Below, piece by piece: positions 38,393 through 49,100 of a stretch of 64,000 bases of DNA. The notes under the pieces were generated by a model. The model saw nothing but the letters and a program-made list of their open reading frames with translations. It had not been told where the DNA came from and did not search any database. Made by a program: the position numbers and the translations under genes. Position 1 is the stretch's first letter. Every line of letters begins with the position of its first letter. The DNA is from Mercurialis annua (lineage: Eukaryota > Streptophyta > Magnoliopsida > Malpighiales > Euphorbiaceae), in NCBI RefSeq assembly GCF_937616625.2, contig NC_065570.1:14766001-14830000 (forward strand). The letters run 5' to 3'.

Positions 38393-38733
38393 TTTTCATT
38401 TTGTCCCCCATAGCCAAATGTATTTAATTTTATGATGGAGTAATAACCAAAAAAATATATAAGTTTGATTTATGTAGCGTAAGGATCTAAAATAGCTATT
38501 TCATAAAAAAAATTATGATATAATGGAATTCCTAATCCAATTATGATTTCGATAAGTGGTCGTATATCTAATTCAATGAAGAGTTTATATTGTTCATTAA
38601 TACAAAATAAATAATATTAGAATTTATAAAATATAGTATTCTATATTAAGCAACGAATATAAAGCCCAAAAATAATCAAAAGTTATGGCCCTAGCACAAA
38701 GTAAACGGTGATAGAGTTTGTATCTATTATGTT

Positions 38734-40667
38734 TTTTTTTAGGGAAAAGGAGATTATATAAATCAAGAAGCTGTAAAATCAGCCATTACAAATTGTTCAA
38801 TAACATTTGGGACACTTCCCATCCAAATTGCAATCTGGTCTACTTCTCTAAGAGCCAAACTAGCTAAAGCATGTGCAGTCTTGTTGATGTTCCTGCCTGC
38901 AAAGAAAAAACCTTCACAAGTCTCTTTATTAACCATACTATAACAGTCCAGACCAATTAGGCCAACATCATTACAAGGCAAATCTTTCGAATTGAAGGTA
39001 TCCACTACAACCTTTGCATCAGAATAAATGACAAAGGGAGTTAGATTAGCTTCTTTTGCCAAGCTAATGCCATCTCGAATTGCATAAGCCTCTCCTAAAC
39101 TAACTTCAGCAATTCCTTCATATCTTCTATAGCCAGAAGCTTGAACCATACCATTCTTGTCCCTGATAACAGCAGCTGTACTATAGCATTGATTCTGACT
39201 ATCAAACCCAGCATCAACATTAACTTTGAATAAGCCTGCTCTTGGTGGAATCCACCTACTGTCTTGGTCTGTCCTTCTAACCTCCTGGCTTCTTCTCTGC
39301 CCAGTGAATGAAGCAGATTGGTACTCTTCCACATAATCTTTCGCCCAGTCTATAAGTTGGCCTTCTGGTTTGGAAACCTGCTGAAACAGAATGCACTGTT
39401 ATGCCAGATAAGCCACAGCAAGACACAAAAGATCATAAACTTCTGTTTATCTAAAGCCTTATGAGCTTGGTAAATCAAATCATGCATATGCCATCCTCTG
39501 TCAGGTTTCAATCTATATGAGTCCTCCCATCCTTTCCAAACCATATTAGCTTTCTTGCAAAACCACAAGGCATGAATGAGGGATTCTGGATCTTTACAAC
39601 AGACAGGGCAGGTCTCATCCACCTGCATTCCCCTATGCCTCAAATTCGTTTTAACTGGTACCCAGTTATTGAAGCTCTTCCAAATAAAAATTTTGACCTT
39701 AGAAGGTAACATTAATTTCCAGAAAAACTTTCACCATCTCATTGTATAAGTAGGATCAGAGCCAGCAGCAGTATCTCCCATCTCTCTAGCCAAACGATAC
39801 CCACTTCTAACACTGTACTCCCCTTTTTTTTTTATCAAAATGCCACCTAATCTCATCAGACATGTCTGCATTAGCTAAAGGAATACGAAGTATGCATTGA
39901 GCATCCTCCTCTACAAACAATCTGTTTATTAAATCTTTATCCCACTGCCCATTCTGTCTAAACAGCTCCTTCACTCTAGCCTCTGGATCAATCGCAGGAT
40001 TTTTCAGAAGCCTAAAGGTCTTCTCCCTTGGAATCCATCTGTCAGAGAGAATTTTAATATTCTCCCCATTACCAATTCGCCATCTAGTGCCTGCAATCAG
40101 AATCTCTTTTCCCCAGCAAATACTCTTCCAAGTATATGAAGAACTTCTAGGACAATCAGATTCCAAGAAAGAACAGTTTTTAAAATATCTCCATTTCAAA
40201 ATTTTAGCTACCATACTTTCAGGGTGTTTCAAGATCCTCCATCCTTGCTTAGCCAAAAGACTTTTATTAAACAACTCCAAATCTTTAAACCCCATACCTC
40301 CACTACACTTAGGTTTAGAGACAACACTCCATTTAGCCCAATGAATCTTTCTAGCATTCTCCTTACTCCCCCACCAAAAACTATTGCATAAATTTTCTAT
40401 TTCCTTGATAAGAGCTTTAGGAAATTTAAAACAATTCATATAATAAATGGGTATAGACTGAATAACAGCCTTAAGCATGATTTCCTTGCCTCCAGATGAG
40501 AACAAACTATCTTTCCACCCTTGAAGTTTATTCCAAATCCTATTTTTGATGGAAATGAAACTATCACCCTTTCTCCTGCCTACTGCTGAAGGCAGCCCTA
40601 AGTACTTTTCATGACAAACTACCACATTCATCTGCATAAACTGTTGAATTGAATTATAGATAAACTG
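38734..40667 (-). mobile_element. 5'-truncated L1-type LINE with 16-bp TSD
   Basis: Minus-strand non-LTR retrotransposon. It ends in a short A tract (poly-T at about 38732-38740 on plus) and is flanked by TTGTATCTATTATGTT (38718-38733) and TTGTATCGATTATGTT (40668-40683), 15 of 16 matching. Only the 3' part of ORF2 is present, as expected from incomplete target-primed reverse transcription. Confidence 0.9.
38763..40667 (-). pseudogene. LINE ORF2 fragment: RT C-terminus, zf-RVT, RNase H
   Basis: Three segments in order on the minus strand. 40667-39807: reverse-transcriptase thumb and following region (HEKYLGLPSAVGRRK, WGKEILIAGTRWRIGNGENI). 39712-39350: zinc-binding domain of reverse transcriptase (LPSKVKIFIWK, then CPVC...HALWFCKKA). 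39332-38763: plant-type RNase H (KVNVDAGF, AVIRDKNG, GEAYAIRDG, YSDAKVVVD, NKTAHALA). The catalytic reverse-transcriptase fingers and palm and the endonuclease are missing. The frame breaks at a long A tract (plus poly-T at about 39826-39835), after which the expected continuation GEYSVRSGYRLA is in another frame; an expansion of that A tract probably caused the shift. Confidence 0.9.
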
Positions 40668-41654
40668 TTGTATCGATTATGTTATTCTGTATTAATTATA
40701 GATAATCAAGAATTTTTATATTCTGCAGTTAGTCTAGCATCATTATCTGATTTAATTATATCAAATTTGAGATGAAATTGGTCAAAGCAGTAAAAGTTTG
40801 AATAAGAATTTGATTGTTTGTATAGTTCTATGTTATCAAATTGTAAAAGAAGGAAAAAATAGGAATGATAGAATTTGCCAACTTGAAATTTGTACAATTT
40901 TATATGTTAATGAAACGTAAAACAAATCTACCAATTTGATTTAATCAAGAGTTTGTGCACTACAGTTATTCTATTATCACTATTTAAAAATAAAATAGTA
41001 ATAAGGACAATAACGTAAAAGTGCCTATCCCCCCCCCATCCGTGCTTTTATATATAGTATAGATGAAACTAAATAAATGCCATAATAAGATATATTTGGT
41101 GTATGCACCTTAGGATCACTCGTTAGGTATAAGCAATTAACTTTCCACTGTCAGCTGACCTAATTCAACATGCATATGCTTATGATACTTACAACTCGAT
41201 CTGCTTCATTAACACCGGTAATCAAGCAGTTCTATTGTTGCCCAATAAATAACTCGTTCCAATAGATCTCTTTTGGCTAATTTTCATACTTAGTGCGATT
41301 TCTGAATTTAAAACCATTAAATACTTGTAAACTCACAACACTGCTATTTTTGATACTTATTCATGTTGTATGTGTGATAGACTCCCCATGGTCTTGGTCT
41401 GACTGTTTGACAGTTGGTTGGATCAAACACACAAAACAAATAAGATAAAACATCAATACATGCTTCTTTTATAAACTTCTAGGTTCGGGAACCTAGTTCC
41501 AAACAAAGCATTCAATCATATAAACACATAGCACTTATGATCTCTTTCTTTTTTAAGACCGTATGAACAATTCTCACATTGAGAAACGTTTAAACTTCTC
41601 TTTTAGAAGTCATTTTAGGTATATCCATACTTAAAGAAAATCACTTTATATTAT

Positions 41655-42779
41655 GGCCAAATCCCCAAAAAAGGCCCAAACTTTGAAGAAAGTTTCACAA
41701 AAGTTTAAAACTTTCAATTTTATCCAATTTGTCCCGAAATGCATGATTTTGTTTCAATTTTTTCCAAGTCTCAATTTTGAATTGATTTTGCATATGTGGC
41801 GCTGACCAGGCATGCCACACGTATGCCACCTGGGTGAATGCAATGTAAAAAGTCCAAATAAATTCTTAATTTTTTAAGAAATAACATTTACACCCTCAAA
41901 CTTTTAATCGTTTCAACCTAAAGATTAAATTTTTTACCAATTTTATATTTATAATTTTTTTTGAACATTTTAACCCTCTTCTTCATTTATTTTATCTATA
42001 AATAAATAAAATATATAAATTAAAACTAATTAAATAATCATCCCGTCCCCCTTACATACAACAATTTTTCCGACCATTTAAAAAAAATTAGAAAAAAATT
42101 AATTTTTTTTCCGAGGAGCCTCCTCCTCGTGGAGGAGTAGATCTACTCCTCCGGTGAGGAGCAGACCTGTTCCTCACATGAGGAGAAGCAGCTCCTCGCC
42201 TGAGGAGCAGAACTGCTCCTCGTTTGGAGCAGATCTGCTCCAAACGCATCGGAGCTGCTGCTCCTTAAAAGAGGAGGAGCAGTCGCTCCTCTGATTTCGA
42301 AAAAAATAAAAAAATTATATAAAAAAATTAGTGTATAAATTTTTAATTTTTTAGATTTGTTTGTTTAATTTAATCAAAAAATAGTGTTAGAGGTGGAACG
42401 GTCGGAAAAGACAAACATATTTTAGTTATTTTAAAAAATAAAAATTAATTTATATTTAAAAATTCAGTTTAATTATAATATTGATTATTTAGAGTATTTT
42501 TAAAAAAATTAAAAAAAAAGGTGAAATGATTTAAAGTTTAAGGGTATAGATTTTTTTTAAAAAGTAAGAACTTAAATTAATATTTAACCTGCTGATAGAT
42601 ATGGTGGCACATTATGTGGCACGCCACATCAGCGCCACATAAGCACAATCATGTGCCAATTGAGACTTGAATAAAATTGAAACGAAATCATGCATTTCAG
42701 GACAAATTGGATAAAATTAAAAGATTTGGACTTTTGTGAAACTTTCTTCAAAGGTTTGGCCTTTTTTTGGTTATTTGGC
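41655..42779. mobile_element. GGCCAAAT-family long-TIR element (1,125 bp)
   Basis: Ends GGCCAAATCCCC...and ...TTATTTGGC with arms of about 190 bp (AAAGTTTCACAAAAGT, CAATTTTATCCAATTTGTC, GCATGATTT facing their inverses). Perfect 10-bp duplications TTTATATTAT lie at 41645-41654 and 42780-42789. No coding sequence. A dense palindrome cluster occupies the exact centre (42113-42296). Four more members of the terminal family are in this window. Confidence 0.92.
42113..42296. repeat. Central palindrome cluster built on GAGGAGCAG
   Basis: Perfect palindromes follow each other: 22 bp at 42131-42152 (half GGAGGAGTAGA), 20 bp at 42202-42221 (GAGGAGCAG, AA, CTGCTCCTC), 24 bp at 42222-42245 (half GTTTGGAGCAGA), plus imperfect copies on both sides. 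About 55-60% GC by eye within a strongly AT-rich element. Confidence 0.95.
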
Positions 42780-42835
42780 TTTATATTATACACTTAATTG
42801 TTAAAACAATTCCAAGTCATATAACAATTCGTTTA

Positions 42836-43538
42836 ATTAACTTCCGATCCTAGATAACAAAACCTCTTTTTTCTCTCTAAAAAAACCCTAGCCGCCAAGA
42901 GTTTTCTTCTTATTTCTTCTCCGGCTGCTGTCAATGGTTTGATTTTTGTTGTTGACGGTAGCCATCCCTTTATTTATGTTATTTTAATTTGATAGAATAT
43001 AATAAATAGCGACTCTTTTTCATTTTTTTGATGGATTAAAACCTATCAACGAAGCGCAATTCATTTACCAAGAAGTGAAGATAGATCGAAGATCTTTCAT
43101 CAATAAAATGGAATCGTTTATGAGCTATATTAGTTTTATTTGTTTTTCATTGTTTGTTTTTTTTCTGAATGTTTTATGTTGTCCTTTCATTATGAAAGGT
43201 TTGTTGTCCTTTCTCTGTGAAAGGTTTGTTGTCTCCTTTTTATGTAGGAGTTTGCTGTCTCTTTTTTATGAAGGAGTTATCAAGTGGTGATTGAATGGAA
43301 TGCTCTGAGTTTGTGGGTGATTGGATAAGTTTTGATCGACGAGTGATCGAAGACTGCACTTATTTAGCGAAACAGTTAATAATTTATTTTTATTTTCGTA
43401 AGTAAGATCTGCGAATCAGGCAGCATGTTGTCTGTTCCATGTCAGGTCATCGGATTTAGTTTTCGAATTATTCCGAATTTCTTACAAATGTAACTGTTTC
43501 ATATTCGATTTAATGAGATTTGATGATTTCAAAAAAAA
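42836..43538 (+). mobile_element. Poly(A) retroposon with 17-bp TSD
   Basis: A 703-bp insert ending in A9 and flanked by perfect copies of ATATAACAATTCGTTTA (42819-42835 and 43539-43555), the mark of LINE-mediated retroposition. It starts with sequence containing CCCTAGCCGCCAAGAG, similar to plant L1 5' UTRs or ribosomal-protein leaders. No long coding frame or LINE protein is present. It also holds three imperfect copies of a TTTGTTGTCxTTTCTxTGTGAAAGG-like unit at about 43165-43265. It may be an internally deleted L1 or a retroposed non-coding transcript. Confidence 0.85.
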
Positions 43539-43684
43539 ATATAACAATTCGTTTAGCAAAACCGATTGCTAAATCTTTTAAACCGTTTAAACGTCCACTT
43601 TATATCTTTAAAAGTCCGTTTAAAACGTTTGATTTTAATTTTAAAACCCCTCTTTTAAACATTCATGTTTACGTTTAAAACATT

Positions 43685-44755
43685 GGCCAAATACTGTAAA
43701 ATACAAAAGTTCAAACTTTTCAATTTATCCAATTTGTCCTAAAACATAAAAATTTCGTTTTAATTTTGTCCAACTTTCAATTGGCACACGGTTTTGCTGA
43801 TGTGACGTGCCACACAATGTGCCACTATGGCAATTATTAGGTTAAAGTGCAAATAAATTTTTAATGTTTATAAACTTACCAATTTTATACTTATAAATAT
43901 TTTTAGCACATTTTATCGTTTTCTTAATTTAAATATCAATAATTAAATAATATTATAAATCAAAACTTAATTAAACTAATTAAATACTTTGAATCCCGAT
44001 TAAGTCAATCAAACTAATTAATTTTATTAAAAACTTAAAATCTTCAAATTAATTTTCACAATTAATAAAACCTAACTAAGTATAATGAAAACTATTTAAT
44101 AAACCAAAATATATTCAATTAAAGATTTAATTAATTTAATTTTTTAAACTATAGAAAAATTGAACCCAGTTGAACTGGGTTCAATTTTTTTTTTTAAATA
44201 AATCTCTAATTAGATTTGTTTGGTGTATTTAATTGAGTTTTTATTACACTTAGTTAAGTTTTATTAATTGAGAGTAAATATTTGTTCTTTCCATTTGGGA
44301 AGAACGGTAGCCGGAAAAAATTTGTGACGGTGTTGGTAGGGGCGGGTAGAAAAAATTGGAGCGGCCAAAAAACGGTGCCGGTGGTGGAAGTCGGAGGAGT
44401 ACGATAAAAATATTAAGAAACAGATGAATTATTCGTAATAAAATTATTTAGATTTGATTGAGTTATTTTTTTAATTAAATTTTAATAGTTAAGTTGAACT
44501 GATTTAAAGTTTGAGGGTGTATTTTTTTTTAAATGAAGAACTTATTTGCACTTTAACTATTAATTACCATGGGGGCATACGTGTAGCATGCCTCGTAATC
44601 ACCACGTAGACGCCACATCAGCAAAATTGATTGTCAATTGAGGGGTGGACATTATTGAAATGGAATCCTGCATTTTAAACAAATTAGATAAAATTGAAAG
44701 GTTTGGACTTTTGTGAAATTTTCATGAAAGGTTTGTCCGTTTTACAACATTTGGC
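43685..44755. mobile_element. GGCCAAAT-family long-TIR element (1,071 bp)
   Basis: Same ends as the 41655 element (GGCCAAATACTG...CAACATTTGGC), with flanks TAAAACATT (43676-43684) and TAAAAAATT (44756-44764), 8 of 9. Near its centre is a perfect 13-bp stem with 3-base loop (44158-44170 / 44174-44186, arm AATTGAACCCAGT). No gene. Confidence 0.88.
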
Positions 44756-45470
44756 TAAAAAATTCATTCAAAACGTTTAGAAATCGTCGGACAAACATGT
44801 CGAGTTATTAGGCGAAAACTCCTCGAAATTTCCCCCGGAAGTCCTCCGTCGAACCCGGAAAAGTCCTAAAACACGCCCCCCGTCCGAGCTACTTTGTGCC
44901 CACAGCATTAGCTCACTGTGATTGCGCACAGTCCCGAAGATCAATCTTTGGATCTTCCCGACCTATTCCGAATGTTTAAAAATGTTAATTCGATATACTA
45001 TAACACGTATACACAATCCAAACACAATTCAGACATATACTAGAATGAGAAGATCGAAGAAGAAATACACAAGTATAACATGGTTAAAGTACTTGAAGAT
45101 TGCAGTGAAGTTCCATGATTGAATTTTTAATAAATATTATGTAGTTATGAAAAGCATGTCGTTTATTAAAAAGTTTTGTTAAACACATAACATTAAAATG
45201 TATTTATCACTAATTTAGTAAATTAATATTGAAATATTTAGTGTAGATAACAATAAATTGTTGAGATATAAAATATATTTAAGAAAAGAAAAGTTCCCAA
45301 TAAGTGGCGGATAATCGAAGGGCAGCGGTGGGTAGAAGATGATGGGCACAATAGTAATTTTAGTATTTAACTAAAAAAATTAATCTGGAAAAAGTGGGAT
45401 CAAATAGTGTTTTGTTGTCATGCCAACTCATTTTCATGCATCATATATTTTGACACTTAGATAAAATTTA

Positions 45471-45772
45471 GGCCAAATAAAAAAAAAGAGGCCAAACCTT
45501 TTATAAAAATTTCACAAAAGTCCAAATCTTTCAATTTTATCCAATTTATCTTAAGTATTTTGTTTCAATTTTATCCAATTATGTAAATTTACTCATGTGG
45601 TGCTTACGTAGCTGATATGACATTGCCACACATCAGTGCCACATAAGTAAAATTGTGTAGTTGGACAAAATTGAAACGAACTTATGCATTTCAGGACAAA
45701 TTGGATAAAATTAAAAAGTTTGAATTTTTGTGAAATTTTCATAAAAGGTTTGTCCTTTTTTGATCATTTGGC
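45471..45772. mobile_element. GGCCAAAT-family MITE (302 bp)
   Basis: The two arms make up nearly the whole element (GGCCAAATAAAA...GATCATTTGGC). Flanks are ATAAAATTTA (45461-45470) and TTAAAATTTA (45773-45782), 9 of 10. The remaining 45783-46181 contains the PRK 3' UTR and no gene. Confidence 0.85.
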
Positions 45773-46181
45773 TTAAAATTTAACATTGTGTAAGAACCGT
45801 TATTAACAAGGGCATATTTGAGCCGGATTGAAAACATTAAGCGTATATTTGCGACTAAAAATTCATGAGGTGCTGATATGTTTTTCAGCCTAAACATTAA
45901 GGGCATATTTGCATCTTATTAAAAAAATGCAGTATTTAAGTAAACATCCTTGAGGCAAATATAAAAAAATTAAGACATGGTGATGCAAGAAATTTTTGAA
46001 CTCAATTTCATATCTGCTTTTTGATTATCTATTTTACACAAATATGCATAGAATTAGAAGATTAAAGTAGGTAGACAAGCGTTGTGATGTTTATGAAGAA
46101 TATAGCCCTAAATCTCAACTGAACAACATCATAATTCATGATAAAATGAAAGAAAAAACTGAAAGATGATAGATTTCAGAA

Positions 46182-49100
46182 TCAGGCTTTTGCTTGTACA
46201 GGAGTTTTGGCTCTAGTGGCGAGGATTTGCTCGTAAAGATCGCGTATTTTCAATCCGACAATGGTTTGGAAGAGACCGGTTCCGTTGTTACTTCCAGGGA
46301 AATCTGCATGTTTCAGCATTTGTTGGGTAACTTCTCCGTAGAATTTAGTGGAAATGTTACTGAGATGGCTTTCGACGTAAATCAGCTCATCTAATCGGTC
46401 AAATTTGCCATCCATCTCCAAAACAGACACCTCATGATCGAAATAAGTGTCGGGGCCGTAGGAGAATTTGATGCCAGGGTAAGAGCAAGTGAGCTTCCTA
46501 CCACAAGGAATCCATGAGATGGTAGAGCCTTCGTCAAACAAGTAAACAGGGCTGAAATACTGCACCCCTTCTTTCATTATCAATCTCACTCTCAAAACTT
46601 TTCCCTCGTTATCGTCCGGAATCAGTTGCGTTGGCAACACTTCAATCACAGCATCCGCGTATTGCTTCTGTGTATCTGCATCAGCCCCATTTGGAATAAA
46701 ATATCAATTAAGAACAAGCACACGATTCGTGATAAAAATAATTTCCATAAATATTCAGAGAGTTTACCGATATACGCATCAAAATCAGGTTTACGTGCTT
46801 CAATACTCGCTTTAATGCTTTCTAGACTGTGTCCTCTCTCTGCCATATCTCTCTGCAATTTAATTCATTTGCATAAAACTTATATTTAAAACATGAAAAG
46901 GGCAAATTTAGTAAAGAATTTTACCTGGATTTTCCATGCAAACTTAACCTCATTGCTGATGTCCAAATATATACTGAAGTCTAAAAGATCTCTTACGCGT
47001 TCATCATACCTATATAAATTACTTAATATAATTAAAATCCGCTATTATACAAAATATTATTAAATTCAGTTTAACAATGAAAAAAATTCAGATCCTACAA
47101 TGTTCACCTTAAGAAAACCAGTAATTCCTACTGAATTTGCTACATCAATTATGCTTTCAGTATTTGAAGAAAAAGCTCAATTTTGTCCCTCTTATAAACA
47201 GTATTGAAGTTTCATTTAACTGAGGGGCTTAATTGAGCAGTTTTAAGACTTTTAAAATGTATTTGATTGATTTTTAAGATAAATATTAAATATATAGTAT
47301 TTGATTATTTTTTTAATTTTTTATTAAACTTTAAAATTTTAATTTTTTTGAATTGAAGATATTTATTATCATAATGAGTAATGTGTTAATTAAATGTTAA
47401 ACATACTGAATATAAGTAGATATAATTATTTCTAATTTTAAAAAATAAATAATATAGAAAATCAAACTCTACTAATATAAATAAACATTAGACTATCAAA
47501 AAAATCAAATAATAATTTCAAATCTGATTATCAAATTATATGATAAAAATCACCGTCTAATTTTGAAAACAAATAGAGGAAATTACATCATTTACCAAAA
47601 AAAAGGAAAATAATTACAAAATTACATGTTGACCTTTTTCATTTACAAAAATATTAATAATATTTACAAAAGTATATAAAAAAAAAAATATCAAACATAC
47701 GGTGTATACTGTGGGTATAATGTCAGTATACTAATAAACTAACATTATATCAACATTATACCAAAATTATACCGACATTATATATACTTAGATTTTATTA
47801 ATATTAAATAAAAATTTACCAAAATTACATCAAATCGTATATTAAAAATTAAATTAATAATATACCAAAATTATACTAACAATATACCAAAAGTGTACAC
47901 ATCAAAATATACTGAAATTTTATTATTACATCAACATTACACCACATAGCATACTAAATATTAACCTAACAATATACTAAAATTATACCAACAATATACA
48001 AATTCTCTAGTTTATTACCAACTATAGTGAAAAGTATATATATAAAAAATATACATGTTATCAACTAGAAAATATATATAAAAATTTATAATCGATATAC
48101 CAAAAATATACTAAAATTATACCAATAATAAATCAAATATTATTTTAAAATTATCTGATTTATAGTTTTAATATTCCAAAATTATATCATAATTATACCG
48201 ACATTATACAAATCGTACTTTTGTAATTAATTTTCATTTTTTGGTACTTTTGTAATTAATTTTAAATCAGTCGTATTTTTGTAAATAAAAAAAGTTTACA
48301 GGTACTTTTGTAAATATTTTTAAAATTTTAGGTATTTTTGTCATCGTCCCAAACAAATATTCTATAAGATAACTCTAACATACTCGAGTGTATTTTATAA
48401 GTCATTAATGGTTTATTTATATTTTGGATAATTAGTTTATAATTCAAATATTAAACCATTTAAATTTATTAATGTATAGTTAAATATTTTATCTTTATCA
48501 TTATGTTGTATATTAATGATTTTATTTTATTAATTGACTTTTTTTTAAATAAACTTTGTTATATATTTTTTGTAATTTATTATCTTAATTTAAACTTTTA
48601 ACTTTCTTTAATTTAGGATCTATTTTATTGTAATGAATAATTTTTTTTTTGGATAATTGAAAAGAGGAGAGTGTTTGTGGGAGGGATTGAACTCATGACC
48701 TAACAGTTCACTGCCGAATACTATAACTAAGTAGAATGTAATCATTTTTTTTTTTAAAAATAAATAATATAGAATATCAATCTCTTGTAATATATATAAA
48801 CATTAAATTATAAAAAAATTAAATATTATTTTCTAATCTTATTATCAAATTATATAATAATAATCATCTTTTAAACTGTTTTTTTAAATAACTTATTTAG
48901 TTTATTTAGTTAAAAGCGTACTAAATATCCAGCACACCCTAATTGAATGATTGTTTCGTTCATCTTTTCAATGTATTTACTAATTCGTAATTCAGAATGA
49001 TTCATAAAAGTCCATACACAATTATTTTAATAATAAAGTTATTAGAAAACATTAATATAATATTATTCAAAGCCATAATTAATGTCCGTCGCAAATCACG

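Larger units (their letters stand above)
38065..41063 (-). mobile_element. Helitron (non-autonomous) carrying a LINE
   Basis: Read on the minus strand it begins TCTATACTATATATAAAAGC at 41063 and ends ...GCAATACTAG at 38065. It is preceded by A and followed by T, the Helitron insertion preference. The 3' hairpin ACGTGC-GTA-GCACGT lies about 13 bases before the CTAG end. No Rep/helicase gene is visible, so the element is non-autonomous. Its terminal 163 bp are duplicated in tandem (38067-38392) and a 5'-truncated L1 LINE (38734-40667) is inserted. With the LINE removed the element would be about 1.05 kb. Confidence 0.85.
41064..45200 (-). mobile_element. Old Ty3/gypsy LTR-like sequence hosting several inserts
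   Basis: The non-TIR pieces (41064-41644, 42790-42818, 43556-43675, 44765-45200) resemble parts of the minus-oriented LTR at 16799-19896. Shared features include TTAGTGCGATTT, AAACTCACA and a run of Cys/Pro-rich-looking GGAC/GTCC words near 44780-44890. Termini are not found. The relation is by resemblance of short words only, so confidence is limited. No gene is seen here; the 66-codon frame at 44922 is unsupported. Confidence 0.4.
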
